A DNA stretch of 64,000 nucleotides from Agathobaculum massiliense (GCF_900291975.1 NZ_OMPN01000001.1:868001-932000), one strand, 5' to 3'; shown: positions 40,209 to 50,851, counted from the stretch's first letter. Numbers and translations are program-made. The notes: generated by a model from the letters alone, not told the origin.

Positions 40209-41912
40209 TCACGCGGAGCCGCCCGCCGGCGTTTCCGGCGCCGCTGCGGAGGACGCGCCCTGTTCCGCTGTTTCTCCGGCTTCCCCGCCGTCGCCGGACG
40301 GCTCCTCCGTCTTGGGCGGTTCCTCGGTTTTGGGCTGCTCCGGCTGGATCGTGCCGACGTAGACCACCTTATCCCGCTTGTCATACCGCGAGCTGTTCGC
40401 CAGCACCTCGGTCGTCTTCCCGTTTTCCGTGATCTGCTTATAGGTGCGGGTGGAATAGCCCGTGATGCCGCTCACATCCAAGCGCGTCTGGCCCACCTTC
40501 ATGGAATTATCCTTTTTCTCGATCGTCTGCGGCGAATAGGTTTCCAACACTTCGGTGCGGGTCGTAACCGTCTTGTCGCTCGTCTTGGTGCCGACGAGCG
40601 TCATAACCATCTGCCCGCCGCTCTGCTGCGCCAGGATCTTGACCGGATAATCCGTATTATTCTTGAACCGGAAATCCAGATTGCCGTAATCCACGGTCGC
40701 ATCCTCGCCCAGCGGCGTATAGGCGACTGTATAGGAATGGTTATACCGCTCGGTCACCTCCAGGTCCGCGCGCAGCACGGCCATATACAGCGTGGAGGAG
40801 GGCTGGCAGACGCCGCCGCCGAACTCGTCAACGATCTGGCCGTTGACATATGCGTGCGCCGGCTTATATCCGCGCGCCTCGGTGCGCTCTCCGACCACAC
40901 CGTTATACGAAAATTCATCGCCCGGGTTGAGTATGGTCCCGTTGATGGCCGCCGACGCCAGATTGACGTTGTTGGTGCGCGCGGTATTGCTCTCGTCCAG
41001 GTAGGTCACCGCCTGCGCCAGCGTATCCCGAAACAGCTTTTCCTGCAGGTCCGCCGCCGTCACCTTGGGCTGCGTGGTCGTGATCGGGACGGAATAGCTT
41101 TGCTCCGTCCCGTCCCCCACGATCTCCCGCGCCTGGTCGATATCGAACTGCACGCCGGGCTTTTCCGGCACAATGGTTTTGCCGTCCTCTTTATTGACCG
41201 TCGCGCTCACCGGCTCGCCGATCACCTGCTCGGCGATCTTATCCACATTGATCGCAGGCGTCTCGGTCAGCTCGGTCGAAACCTCATACGGCTCGAAATC
41301 CATCAGGCGGATCTTTTCCGTCAGCGCCTGCTCGACCGCATCCGTGTCAAACTGTACGCCAGGCTTGCCGGCATGGATGGTCATGGTATCCGTGCCAATG
41401 TCCCAAGTGGGTTCTACCGGCTCGGTCAACGCCTCCGCGGCGATGTCGGACAGTGCCTTTTTCAGCCCCTCCTCATCCACGGTGGCCGCCAGCTGCGCCT
41501 CGCCCCTGCCGAAAACCGCTGTGACCACATCCCACATGCGGGCCAGCGGGTTGCCCGTGCGTCCGACCGCATAGGCGTTCTCCGCGGACTGCGCCGCGTC
41601 CACATTTTCCAGCACGTCGCGCACCGGAATACGGTAGGTCTGCTCATAAATTGTGACGGAAACGTCCGCGTCCTCATACAGTGGCGCGCTCTGCTTTTCG
41701 ATCTGCGCCGCGGCGGCGCTCCGGCTCAGCCCGCTGACCGCGATCGGCCCGACCGTCACCCCTGGGAACACATTCGGATAAAGGTAGGTGAACCCGCAGA
41801 GCAGGACCAGCAGAGCCGCTGCCACGCCGCCGACTATCTTCAGGGCGAGCGGCACGCGGAGCGTTTTCTTTTCCGCCTTCGGCGCGGCGTTCTTCGCCGT
41901 ACGCTTCACCAT
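40209..41912 (-). CDS. VanW-family membrane-anchored protein
   Basis: About 567 residues. One N-terminal membrane helix (about 26-46 in this numbering) is followed by two PG-binding-4/YoaR-type repeats (about 55-330), a VanW domain (about 335-460: TRTNNVNLASAAINGTILNPGDEFSYN, HAYVNGQIVDEFGGGVCQPSSTLY, YNHS) and a G5-like region, ending in a Pro/Glu/Ala tail. VanW proteins are envelope proteins of unresolved function. The ATG at 41912 is preceded by AAGGAAAGGGG; a start at 41954 is also possible. Confidence 0.85.
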   Translation of the reverse strand: MVKRTAKNAAPKAEKKTLRVPLALKIVGGVAAALLVLLCGFTYLYPNVFPGVTVGPIAVSGLSRSAAAAQIEKQSAPLYEDADVSVTIYEQTYRIPVRDVLENVDAAQSAENAYAVGRTGNPLARMWDVVTAVFGRGEAQLAATVDEEGLKKALSDIAAEALTEPVEPTWDIGTDTMTIHAGKPGVQFDTDAVEQALTEKIRLMDFEPYEVSTELTETPAINVDKIAEQVIGEPVSATVNKEDGKTIVPEKPGVQFDIDQAREIVGDGTEQSYSVPITTTQPKVTAADLQEKLFRDTLAQAVTYLDESNTARTNNVNLASAAINGTILNPGDEFSYNGVVGERTEARGYKPAHAYVNGQIVDEFGGGVCQPSSTLYMAVLRADLEVTERYNHSYTVAYTPLGEDATVDYGNLDFRFKNNTDYPVKILAQQSGGQMVMTLVGTKTSDKTVTTRTEVLETYSPQTIEKKDNSMKVGQTRLDVSGITGYSTRTYKQITENGKTTEVLANSSRYDKRDKVVYVGTIQPEQPKTEEPPKTEEPSGDGGEAGETAEQGASSAAAPETPAGGSA

Positions 41913-42152
41913 ATGCGCCCCTTTCCTTGTTTTATTGATCCGGTTTTCTAACATGATCTTCCCCTGTTTCGCTGTCTTTATATATGCGTAAATGAAAAAT
42001 ATCATACAAAATAAAACGGCAAGCACACCGCTCGCCATTTTTCGACGGTCTATACCATCCTCATTATATACAGAGCTTGTGGGATATGCAATAACAATTC
42101 GGTTAAATTCACAATATAATCACAAGAAGTAAACAAATCTACCCTCAAATAC

Positions 42153-42182
42153 AAAAAAGCGCCGTTTTTCACGGCGCTTTTT
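42153..42182 (-). terminator. Terminator of ychF
   Basis: AAAAAGCGCCGT, loop TTTTC, ACGGCGCTTTTT, with A and T runs on both flanks. Confidence 0.85.
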
Positions 42183-42195
42183 GAGCAATACTCCC

Positions 42196-43299
<1,104 letters not shown>

Positions 43300-43356
43300 G
43301 ATTGCCATTCCTCCAATTAGGATAAGGGAAGCCCTGTCCCCGTTTTTTGTCTTGCA

Positions 43357-43407
43357 AATAGTATACCGCTTTCGCTGGCATTTTGCAATCTTTTGCGGTA
43401 TACTATT
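43357..43407. promoter_or_regulatory. Divergent promoter region with 13-bp inverted repeat
   Basis: For ychF (minus): TTGCAA (43388-43383), 17-base spacer, TATACT (43365-43360). AATAGTATACCGC (43357-43369) and GCGGTATACTATT (43395-43407) form a perfect inverted repeat, so each arm carries a TATACT in its own direction; the plus arm could serve the gene at 43459 but lacks a clear -35 box. Confidence 0.6.
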
Positions 43408-43458
43408 GTCACCGTTTCTGGTATCAACATTGCAGGCTGCTGCGGAAAGGGAACCATT

Positions 43459-44355
43459 ATGCCGTCTTATGCCACCCATCATATTTTTGCCGCGACCGTC
43501 CAGCGCGTTACAGGAGACTCGGCCGCGCACATCGCCGCCACCTACCCCGCGGGATACCGCTGGGGCGCACAGGGGCCGGACCCGCTTTACTATTACCACG
43601 CGCCATTCTCCGGCCCGCTGGGCCGTTTGGCGCGCCGCATGCACACCGAGCCGCCCGGCGCTTTGTTTGAAGCGCTGTGCGTCGCCGCTGTGCAGCAGCA
43701 TGACGCCGCCGCGCTCGCGTATGTGTTCGGCTTCTGCACACACTACGCGCTCGACCGCGTGACCCACGCTTTCCTGGAGGCGCAGGCCGACCGCCTCTCG
43801 CTCTACCTGCCCAATTATTCCGCCGAGGCGCGGCGCAAGCTGGTTGAAAGCGATATCGACGGCATCCTGATCACCAATTACATCGCTGCCGCCCCCGCGG
43901 AGTTTGAGGCGTTCCGCCTGCTCGATCCCAGCGCCGCGGAATGCACCGTGCTGGCGCGCGTGCTGGCCGGCGCGGCGAAAAGCGCGTGCGGCGCGCGCGT
44001 CTCCCCCGCCGCGGTGTACCGCTCGCTGCACGACATGCGCCGTGTGCTGCACCTGACGCACAGCGGCAGCCATATCCGCGGCCGCCTGGTGCATCTGGAG
44101 CGGCTCGCGGGCAAGGCCGGTCTCGCCTCCTCGCTGATCCGTCCCGCCGAACCGCTCGCCGCGGACTGCGCCAACCAGTCGCACCGCCCCTGGTCCTCGG
44201 GTAACGGCGAACGAACCGAGTCCTTCTGCGACCTGTTCGACGCGGCCGTGCCGCTCGCCGTGTCGCTTCAGCGCGCAGTCCTCGAACGCTATTATCAGCA
44301 AAAGCCCCTCGATCCGCGATTTTTCCCCACGAATTTCTGCGGCGCTGCAACGTAA
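43459..44355 (+). CDS. Zinc-dependent phospholipase C-like protein
   Basis: A 298-residue protein: MPSYATHHIFAATV start, GAQGPDPLYYY and GFCTHYALDRVTHAFL, with His and Asp placed as in the alpha-toxin/PF00882 zinc phospholipase-C fold, later HLTHSGSHIRGRLVHLER. Firmicutes have many intracellular members (no signal peptide here) of unknown substrate. GGAAAGGG precedes the ATG at 43459. The ychF gene is divergent. Confidence 0.8.
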   Translation: MPSYATHHIFAATVQRVTGDSAAHIAATYPAGYRWGAQGPDPLYYYHAPFSGPLGRLARRMHTEPPGALFEALCVAAVQQHDAAALAYVFGFCTHYALDRVTHAFLEAQADRLSLYLPNYSAEARRKLVESDIDGILITNYIAAAPAEFEAFRLLDPSAAECTVLARVLAGAAKSACGARVSPAAVYRSLHDMRRVLHLTHSGSHIRGRLVHLERLAGKAGLASSLIRPAEPLAADCANQSHRPWSSGNGERTESFCDLFDAAVPLAVSLQRAVLERYYQQKPLDPRFFPTNFCGAAT

Positions 44356-44466
44356 ATTTAATTTTCTGGAGCCAATCGACAGGTTTCGTATGACTTCGCC
44401 CTCCAAAGCGGTTAAGGTATCCATTGTTACCAAACTGTAACCTTGGACATTTGGAAAGGAGGGAAT

Positions 44467-44577
44467 ATGGAGGAGCGCTTTTCTCCATACTACCGTCATG
44501 CGAAACCTGTTATCATTTTTTGCCGGACTTTTTTCCGGCCTGTTATTTGCCCTTGTGCGGGCCATATTGCTGCTTGA
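44467..44577 (+). other. Upstream open frame with strong ribosome site overlapping the M23 gene start
   Basis: AAAGGAGG is 6 bases before ATG 44467, which opens a 36-codon frame (MEERFSPYYRHAKPV..) ending inside the M23 gene. The M23 ATG at 44498 is in another frame and has no clear Shine-Dalgarno. It may be a leader that couples translation, a frameshift in the real N-terminus, or chance. Confidence 0.35.
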
Positions 44578-45796
44578 CCGCCTAATCTGTTGGTTCTGGG
44601 ATCTGCCCTGCTGGGCGGCGCTTGCCCGCGTATGCCGCGCGGCGGCAAAGCGGCGCGCGGTCTGCGCAGCGGCCGTGTTCCTCCCCGTGTTCTTTGTGCC
44701 CAGCGCGCTGCTGCTGCACAGCGGCACCCTGGTGCTGGCGAACGGCAGGCCGCTCGGCCTGGTCGAGGAGGCGGACACGCTCTCCGCTGCGGTCGCGGAA
44801 ATCGAACAGAGCGCGGGCGCGCTCGCGGGCGGGGAATACACGCTCCCCGTCTGCATTGAAACCAAACCGTCCTATGCACTGGAGGACCAGTTCCTGACCG
44901 GCGATACGCTCAAGGCCGAGCTGATCGACGCCAGCGGGGAACTGGACACGCTTGCCGTGATCTCGGTCGACGGCGAGCAGGCGGGCGTCTGCCGCTCGGC
45001 GGACGAGGCGCAGGCGCTGCTCGACCGCGTCAAGGCGCAGTACACGACCGCAACCGATGAGGACGCGGACTTCCTGCAGGAGGTGCGTGTGGACAATGTC
45101 GTCGCCCAGACCTCGCTGGTTTCGGATTTCGGCGCGCTGTACAGCACGCTCTCCCCCCGCTTGGATGTGACCGCGACGCGCTCGGTCACCTATACTGAGG
45201 AAATCCCCTATGAAACGATCACCCGCGAGAACGACCAGCTCGACCAGACCTACCGCGCCACCGTGCAGGAGGGCTGCGCGGGCGAGGCGGTCGTCACCGC
45301 CGAGATCGAAACCGTGGACGGACAGGAACATGGCCGCACCATCCTTGCGCGCACGGTGCTGAGCGACGCGAGGAATGAGATCGTCGAGGTAGGCACTAGG
45401 AATGTCGGCATCGGCACAGGCGAATTTTCCGTGCCGCTGACGAGCTACACCTTCACCTCTGCGTTCAAATGGCGCTGGGGCAGGCTGCACGGCGGCGTGG
45501 ACCTTGCGGTGGGAGAAGGCACGCCAGTCTACGCGGCGGACAACGGCAAGGTCATCGTTGCCGAGGATTCGGGCAACGGGTACGGCAACTATATCATCCT
45601 CGATCACCAGAACGGCTTCAAGACCCTATACGGGCATAATTCCGAGCTGCTGGTATCGGTCGGGGACGTGGTCGCCAAGGGCGACCGGATCGCGCTTTCC
45701 GGCAACACGGGCAATTCGACCGGTCCGCACCTGCATTTTGAGATACAGGTCAACGACGAAAAGGTTGACCCGCAGCAGTACCTGACGCTCTCGTAA
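44498..45796 (+). CDS. Membrane-anchored M23 (LytM) endopeptidase with G5 domain
   Basis: A 432-residue protein with hydrophobic N-terminus (two possible helices at about 5-40 and 55-75), a middle region of about 200 residues, a G5 domain (about 225-300: TRSVTYTEEIPYETITREND...) and a C-terminal M23 domain (about 325-430). Zinc ligands are seen in HGGVDLAVG (His, Asp) and HLHFEI (second His of HxH). Such enzymes cut peptidoglycan cross-bridges. Related SpoIIQ/SpoIVFA-like forms exist in spore formers, but the G5 layout is closer to general cell-wall peptidases. Start uncertain (see 44467). Confidence 0.87.
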   Translation: MRNLLSFFAGLFSGLLFALVRAILLLDRLICWFWDLPCWAALARVCRAAAKRRAVCAAAVFLPVFFVPSALLLHSGTLVLANGRPLGLVEEADTLSAAVAEIEQSAGALAGGEYTLPVCIETKPSYALEDQFLTGDTLKAELIDASGELDTLAVISVDGEQAGVCRSADEAQALLDRVKAQYTTATDEDADFLQEVRVDNVVAQTSLVSDFGALYSTLSPRLDVTATRSVTYTEEIPYETITRENDQLDQTYRATVQEGCAGEAVVTAEIETVDGQEHGRTILARTVLSDARNEIVEVGTRNVGIGTGEFSVPLTSYTFTSAFKWRWGRLHGGVDLAVGEGTPVYAADNGKVIVAEDSGNGYGNYIILDHQNGFKTLYGHNSELLVSVGDVVAKGDRIALSGNTGNSTGPHLHFEIQVNDEKVDPQQYLTLS

Positions 45797-45800
45797 ACGG

Positions 45801-45836
45801 AAAAAGCGCTGTGGACAGTGATCCACAGCGCTTTTT
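45801..45836 (+). terminator. Terminator after the M23 gene
   Basis: Stem AAAAAGCGCTGTGGA (45801-45815), CAGTGA loop, complement at 45822-45836; T-rich end on plus. Confidence 0.88.
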
Positions 45837-45900
45837 ATGGTTCATCGAGGAATACCCGTATCTCCATCGCCTCACCGATCTGGGAAAACGGGTCAGTGCT

Positions 45901-46455
45901 TCAGGTCCGGATGCGTTCGCCCATCTCCGCACTCGCATGCCCCAGCACCGGCAACAGCACCGCGCATACGATCACGCCGGCCAGCCCCTGCACGATATTG
46001 AACGGCACGCCGGCCAGTACAGCCGCAACCGCAGCGCCCGCCGCGCTCCCCGCGACCAGCTCCATGCCGACCTCATACACATAATAGCCCGCGACCATCA
46101 CGATTTCCGCGGGAATACCGCACAGCGCCACGCGTACCGGCATATTCATCCGCTCCCGTCCGGCCATGTGGTGGTAGAGCCAGCCGCCCGCCAGCGCGGT
46201 CAGCGCCTTGATGGCGAACGTACCCGGCACCCAGGCCATATAACCGCCGAACAGGTCGGCCAGCATCGAGCCGATGCCCGCCGCGACCGCGCCCAGCCCC
46301 GGCCCCAACAGGATGCCGCAGAGCAGCACCAGCCCGTCGCCCAAGTGAATATAGCCGAGCGTCGGCGTCGGGATACGGATAATCATGGTTGCGACCGTCG
46401 TCAGCGCCGCGAGCAGAGCAGCAAGGATGATCGTTCTGGTTTTTTTGCTTTTCAT
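45901..46455 (-). CDS. ECF transporter S component (substrate-specific)
   Basis: A 184-residue membrane protein with six predicted helices. TRTIILAALLAALTTVATM, then IPTPTLGYIHLGDGLVLLCGIL, LGAVAAGIGSMLADLFGGY and the AIKALTALAGGW helix match the ECF S-subunit fold (vitamin or precursor importers, PF12822-like); the IHLGD motif is shared with several such subunits. It should work with a shared EcfAA'T module encoded elsewhere. No riboswitch was found upstream, so the substrate remains open. Confidence 0.85.
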   Translation of the reverse strand: MKSKKTRTIILAALLAALTTVATMIIRIPTPTLGYIHLGDGLVLLCGILLGPGLGAVAAGIGSMLADLFGGYMAWVPGTFAIKALTALAGGWLYHHMAGRERMNMPVRVALCGIPAEIVMVAGYYVYEVGMELVAGSAAGAAVAAVLAGVPFNIVQGLAGVIVCAVLLPVLGHASAEMGERIRT

Positions 46456-46606
46456 ATTGTGACACCCTCTCTGTTTTTCCTTTGTTGGTACTATTGTACT
46501 CCCTGTATGGCCTTTTACAAAGCGCCAGATCAAACATTTTTCATAATGCCAGACTGCATGAAGAAAAGCGGCCCATCCGCAGATAGGCCGCCTGGTACTT
46601 TCCGTC

Positions 46607-47950
46607 TCAGCGCTTGTTGGAACGCTTCCAGATGTGCATTTTTTCCGCGTCCTGAATGAGCTGCTCGCGGAAGTCGGGATGCGCGACCGAGATCAGCGCC
46701 TCCGCGCGCTGCCAGGAGGACAGGCCCTTGAGACACACCTTGCCGTACTCGGTAACGAACCAGTGTACGTTCGGGCGCGCGTCGGTCACGACCGAACCGT
46801 CCGCCAGCGTCGGGCGGATGCGGGAAGCGATCGAGCCATCCTTCTGCTTGAATGTGGACGAACAGCAGATAAAGCTCTTACCGCCCTTGGACAGGTACGC
46901 GCCCAGCACAAAGTCGAGCTGGCCGCCCGCGCCGGAGATCTGCTTGGTGCCGGCCGTTTCCGCGTTCACCTGGCCGAACAGGTCGATATCCACTGCGTTG
47001 TTGATCGAAATAAAGTTGTCGATCTGGGCGATGGTGCGCGCGTCGTTGGTATAGGATACGGGAGCCGCGTAGCATTCCGGATTGTTGTCGATATAGTCAT
47101 AGAGCTTTTTGGTGCCAGCGCCGAACGCATACACCTGCTTGCCCCGATCGATCCCCTTGCTCAGGCCGTTGATCTTACCCGCCATGGCGATGTCGACAAA
47201 CGCGTCCACATACATCTCGGTATGTACGCCGAGATCCTTCAGGTCGGATTCCGCAATCATGGAACCGACCGTATTCGGCATGCCGCCGATGCCCAGCTGC
47301 AGGCAGGCGCCATTCGGGATCTCCTCCACGATCAGCTTGGCCACCGCGCGGTCAACGTCGGTCGGCGCACCGCCGGCGCCCAACTCCGCGATCGGCGGGT
47401 TCTCACCCTCGACGACCATATCTACCTCGGAGATGTGGACCGCTTCCTCAAAGCCGCCCAGGCAGCGCGGCATGTTCTTATTGACCTCGACGATGACAAC
47501 GTCGGACACGTCGCACACTGCCTTCAGGTGGGACGCGTTCGGGCCGAAGCTGAAGTAGCCGTGGCTGTCCATCGGCGCAACCTGGAACATCGCCACGTTG
47601 ACGTGCTTGACATTCTCCCGGTAGTAGCGCGGCAGCTCGGAATAGCGCAGCGCATTATAAAAGCCGAAGCCCGCGGTGCAGGCCTTGCGCTCGACGCCGC
47701 CCATGTGCCAGGAGTTCCAGGTGATCTTCTTTTCTACGTCCGGAATCTGGAATATAGCGGGCTGCCACATCAGGATGCCGCCGCGCAGGTTGATATCCTC
47801 CAACTCGCTCATCCGTCCGGCGAGCGCCTTGTCCAGCGCGCAGGCCGTGCCGGTACACCAGCCGTAGTCCACCCAGTCGCCCGATTTGACCACCTTGACA
47901 GCCTCATCCGCCGTGGTCAGCTTCTGCTGATAAAGAGCTTCGTAATCCAT
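46607..47950 (-). CDS. Butyryl-CoA:acetate / 4-hydroxybutyrate CoA-transferase family
   Basis: A 447-residue acetyl-CoA hydrolase/transferase family protein. GIGGMP (220-225) and GVHTEMYVD, with the catalytic Glu245, are the class markers; [21 protein letters not shown] follows. Close relatives are But (butyryl-CoA:acetate, last step of butyrate formation) and AbfT (4-hydroxybutyrate activation). Both fit the region: the 4-hydroxybutyrate genes begin 3 kb away. Sequence alone does not separate them by eye. GGAGG precedes the ATG; own promoter. Confidence 0.85.
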   Translation of the reverse strand: MDYEALYQQKLTTADEAVKVVKSGDWVDYGWCTGTACALDKALAGRMSELEDINLRGGILMWQPAIFQIPDVEKKITWNSWHMGGVERKACTAGFGFYNALRYSELPRYYRENVKHVNVAMFQVAPMDSHGYFSFGPNASHLKAVCDVSDVVIVEVNKNMPRCLGGFEEAVHISEVDMVVEGENPPIAELGAGGAPTDVDRAVAKLIVEEIPNGACLQLGIGGMPNTVGSMIAESDLKDLGVHTEMYVDAFVDIAMAGKINGLSKGIDRGKQVYAFGAGTKKLYDYIDNNPECYAAPVSYTNDARTIAQIDNFISINNAVDIDLFGQVNAETAGTKQISGAGGQLDFVLGAYLSKGGKSFICCSSTFKQKDGSIASRIRPTLADGSVVTDARPNVHWFVTEYGKVCLKGLSSWQRAEALISVAHPDFREQLIQDAEKMHIWKRSNKR

Positions 47951-48015
47951 GATTGCCCAAACCTCCGTCTTTGTTTATTCTTTAACAATCTTGTTATCTA
48001 TTATATCTATTGTAT

Positions 48016-48045
48016 ATAATACTATATTCCCCCTGTACAGGTCAA
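48016..48045 (-). promoter_or_regulatory. Promoter of the CoA-transferase gene
   Basis: Minus-strand TTGACC (48045-48040), 18-base spacer, TATTAT (48021-48016), followed by an AT-rich leader of about 65 bases. Confidence 0.6.
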
Positions 48046-48191
48046 GCAAGGAGTTGCCATTTACAACACTTACAACCATTCACCCAGAAAGTGACCAGAA
48101 AGTTTTTCTTGATTTTCTTAAATAAAGTGGTACAATGATAAATGACTTTCACAGTACCGTAATTATGCAATGAATTTAGGAGGGCATTCCC

Positions 48192-49043
48192 ATGAAAACC
48201 AAAAAGCTTCTGGCGCTGTTGCTCGCCGGCGCGATGAGCGCCTCTCTGCTGGCAGGCTGCGGCAGCGACAGCTCCGCCGATACCACGAGCGGCGACGACG
48301 CGGCCAATCCGTCCGACACCGCCGCCGCAGACAGCGACCTGGCGCAGATCGAAGACGCCGGCAAGCTGAAAATCGGCTACACGGTCTATGAGCCGATGAA
48401 CTATACCGACGAGCAGACCGGCGAATTCACCGGCTTTGACACCGAGTTCGCGCAGGCGGTCTGTGAAAAGCTCGGCGTGGAGCCGGAATTCATCGAGATC
48501 GTTTGGGATACCAAGCAGGTCAGCCTGGAAAGTGGTGAGGTGGACTGCCTGTGGAACGGCATGACCATCACGGAGGACCTCAAGCAGAATATTTCGGTTT
48601 CCGACCCCTATGTACAGAATACCCAGGTGGTCGTCACCAAGACAGAAAACAAGGATACTTACGCGGATTACGCCAATCTGGTCGGCAAGACGGTGGCGGT
48701 AGAGGCCGGTTCGGCCGCACAAAGCGTGGCAGAGGAGGACGAAAACCTCAGCCAGTCCAACCTGGTCACGGTCAGCAAGCAGACCGACGCGCTGCTCGAG
48801 GTCAAGTCGGGTACGGCGGACGCCGCAATTTTTGACCAGACCATGGCGGAAAACATGATCGGCGAGGGTACCGACTTCGCGGACCTGACCATCTGCGGCG
48901 TATTCCATGAGGAGCAGTATGGCATCGGCTTCCGCAAGGGAAGTGACCTGTGCGACAAGGTCAATGAGATCATGGCTACACTGAATGAAGACGGTACGCT
49001 GCAGTCTCTGGCTGAAAAATACGGCCTTTCCCTAGCAGAATAA
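48192..49043 (+). CDS. Polar amino-acid ABC transporter, binding lipoprotein
   Basis: A 283-residue family 3 solute-binding protein. The signal peptide ends in LAGC (lipid-anchored Cys22), a Ser/Asp/Ala linker follows, then the domain (about 50-283) with KLKIGYTVYEPMNYTDEQTG, FTGFDTEFAQAVCEKLG and GTADAAIFDQTMAENM. The ligand is an amino acid of unknown type. It heads the binding protein-permease-ATPase operon, beside the 4-hydroxybutyrate genes; import of glutamate, GABA or a related amino acid for butyrate formation is attractive but unproven. Confidence 0.9.
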   Translation: MKTKKLLALLLAGAMSASLLAGCGSDSSADTTSGDDAANPSDTAAADSDLAQIEDAGKLKIGYTVYEPMNYTDEQTGEFTGFDTEFAQAVCEKLGVEPEFIEIVWDTKQVSLESGEVDCLWNGMTITEDLKQNISVSDPYVQNTQVVVTKTENKDTYADYANLVGKTVAVEAGSAAQSVAEEDENLSQSNLVTVSKQTDALLEVKSGTADAAIFDQTMAENMIGEGTDFADLTICGVFHEEQYGIGFRKGSDLCDKVNEIMATLNEDGTLQSLAEKYGLSLAE

Positions 49044-49121
49044 ACAAATTTACCTACACAAATTTTACACCGAACGGGACAGCTTACTGCTGCCCCGCTT
49101 GGTTTTGTTTGGAGGAATCCT

Positions 49122-49853
49122 ATGAACCCCTCGGTTATCTTCACCAATCTGTTCCAAAGCTTTGGAATCAACTGCACGATCTTTGTGGTCACACTGCTGG
49201 TCGCGCTGCCCGTCGGCCTGCTTGTGGCGTTCGGCGCCATGAACAGGTGGGAACCGTTCCGCTGCCTACGCGGCAGCCGCCTTGCGTCCGGCAAATGGGG
49301 CGCCATGCTGGTCGGGCTGCGCCCGATCGCCCTTCTCATCAAGTTCTTTGTGTGGATCGTCCGCGGCACGCCGCTCATGCTGCAGATCATCTTCATCTAC
49401 TATGGCCCCGGCCTGCTGCACTGGGGCCAGCCGTGGAACGCCATGGGTACGGACGGGCGCGTGGTCGCGACCTGCGCCGCGTTCGCAATCAACTACGCCT
49501 GCTATTTTTCCGAGATTTTCCGCGGCGGTATCCAGTCTATCCCGCGCGGCCAGTATGAGGCCGGCCAGGTGCTCGGCATGACCAAACGGCAGATTTTCTT
49601 CAAGATCACGCTGCTGCAGGTCGTCAAGCGCGTGATCCCGCCCATGGGCAACGAATTCATGACGCTTATCAAGGATACCGCGCTGGCCAACATCATCGCC
49701 ACCAAGGAGATCATCATGATGAGCAAGGAATTCATCAACCGCGGCCTGATCTGGCCGTTGTTCTCCACCGCCCTTTTCTTCCTCGTGTTCTGCGGCGTGC
49801 TGACGCTGCTGTTCGGCTGGCTGGAAAGGAAAATGGACTATTTCCGTGTATAA
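49122..49853 (+). CDS. Amino-acid ABC transporter permease
   Basis: A 243-residue HisM/GlnP-type permease with five helices. The EAA loop reads YEAGQVLGMTKRQIFFKITLLQ and AFAINYACYFSEIFRGGIQSIPRGQ precedes it, both diagnostic. A longer cytoplasmic loop (FRCLRGSRLASGKWGAMLVGL) is inserted after helix 1. It is encoded 78 bases after the binding protein with AGGAGG-like GGAGGAATCC, and 13 bases before the ATPase. Confidence 0.9.
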   Translation: MNPSVIFTNLFQSFGINCTIFVVTLLVALPVGLLVAFGAMNRWEPFRCLRGSRLASGKWGAMLVGLRPIALLIKFFVWIVRGTPLMLQIIFIYYGPGLLHWGQPWNAMGTDGRVVATCAAFAINYACYFSEIFRGGIQSIPRGQYEAGQVLGMTKRQIFFKITLLQVVKRVIPPMGNEFMTLIKDTALANIIATKEIIMMSKEFINRGLIWPLFSTALFFLVFCGVLTLLFGWLERKMDYFRV

Positions 49854-49866
49854 GGAGCGAGCCGCA

Positions 49867-50655
49867 ATGCCTATTCTTGAAGTACAAAACATCGAAAAAA
49901 GCTTTGGCCCGACCAAGGTGCTACAGGACATCAGCTTTTCCCTGGAACGCGGCAAGGCGCTGGCCATTATCGGCTCGTCCGGTTCGGGCAAGACGACCCT
50001 GCTGCGCTGCCTGAACTTTCTGGAAATCCCAAACGCGGGCCGTATCCTGGTAAACGGCGAAACCCTGTTTGACGCCGCCGACCGCGCCGCCAAGAGCGAC
50101 GCGGAAATCCGCCGCCGGCGCCTGCATTTCGGCATGGTGTTTCAATCGTTCAACCTGTTCCCGCAGTACACTGCGCTTGAAAACGTCATGCTGGCCAGCC
50201 TGATGCTCGCCAAGGAGCGGCCGGATTACAAGCAGAACCGGCACGCCATCCATGAGGAGATTGAAAACCACGCCATTGAGCTGCTCGCCCAGATGAGCCT
50301 AGAGGGCCGCATGAGCCACTACCCCCACCAGCTTTCCGGCGGCCAGCAGCAGCGCGTGGCCATTGCGCGGGCGCTCGCGCTCCAGCCGGACATCCTCTGC
50401 TTTGACGAGCCCACCTCCGCGCTCGACCCGGAGCTGACGGGCGAGGTCCTGCGCGTTATCCGTTCGCTCGCGGACCAGCACACCACCATGATTATCGTTA
50501 CGCACGAGATGGCTTTCGCCCGCGATGTGGCCGACCACGTGCTGTTCATGGACGCGGGCGTGATTGTGGAGGAAGGCACGCCCAGCGAATTGTTTGAAAA
50601 TACACAAAATGAGCGTACCCGCGCCTTTTTGAGCCGTTTTTCGCAAAACAACTAA
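49867..50655 (+). CDS. Amino-acid ABC transporter ATPase
   Basis: A 262-residue ATPase of the GlnQ/HisP type: Walker A GSSGSGKTTLLR (about 33-44), Q-loop VFQSFNLFPQYTALENV, signature LSGGQQQRVAIARAL, Walker B LCFDEPTSALDPEL and TH of VTHEMAFARDVAD. The ATG at 49867 follows AAGGAGCGAG; a longer reading has no ribosome site. A terminator at 50730 closes the operon. Confidence 0.93.
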   Translation: MPILEVQNIEKSFGPTKVLQDISFSLERGKALAIIGSSGSGKTTLLRCLNFLEIPNAGRILVNGETLFDAADRAAKSDAEIRRRRLHFGMVFQSFNLFPQYTALENVMLASLMLAKERPDYKQNRHAIHEEIENHAIELLAQMSLEGRMSHYPHQLSGGQQQRVAIARALALQPDILCFDEPTSALDPELTGEVLRVIRSLADQHTTMIIVTHEMAFARDVADHVLFMDAGVIVEEGTPSELFENTQNERTRAFLSRFSQNN

Positions 50656-50729
50656 ATCCTGTTTGAATCCGCCCATTCTTTTCGGCTATTCTGCCCGTTT
50701 TTTCTTTACAGACGGGTTTCGATGCGTTA

Positions 50730-50763
50730 AAACAGCCCTGTATTCCAAAATACAGGGCTGTTT
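50730..50763 (+). terminator. Terminator of the amino-acid ABC operon
   Basis: Perfect 15-bp stem AAACAGCCCTGTATT (50730-50744), CCAA loop, complement at 50749-50763, then TTATTG. Confidence 0.85.
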
Positions 50764-50822
50764 ATTGTCTTTTTGTACAGGATTTGGTGGTTATTTTTTG
50801 GTGATTTTTTTGTTCGTTTGTG

Positions 50823-50851
50823 TTGAAGTTGTGGACGGGATTTGCTACAAT
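50823..50851 (+). promoter_or_regulatory. Promoter of the 4-hydroxybutyrate genes
   Basis: TTGAAG (50823-50828), 17-base spacer, TACAAT (50846-50851), about 85 bases before the first ATG. Confidence 0.65.

Noticed and set aside
43300-44865. N-terminal extension of ychF to nearly 890 codons
   Set aside because: The extension is antisense to two good plus-strand genes, and ychF has its own promoter, ribosome site and canonical N-terminus at 43299.
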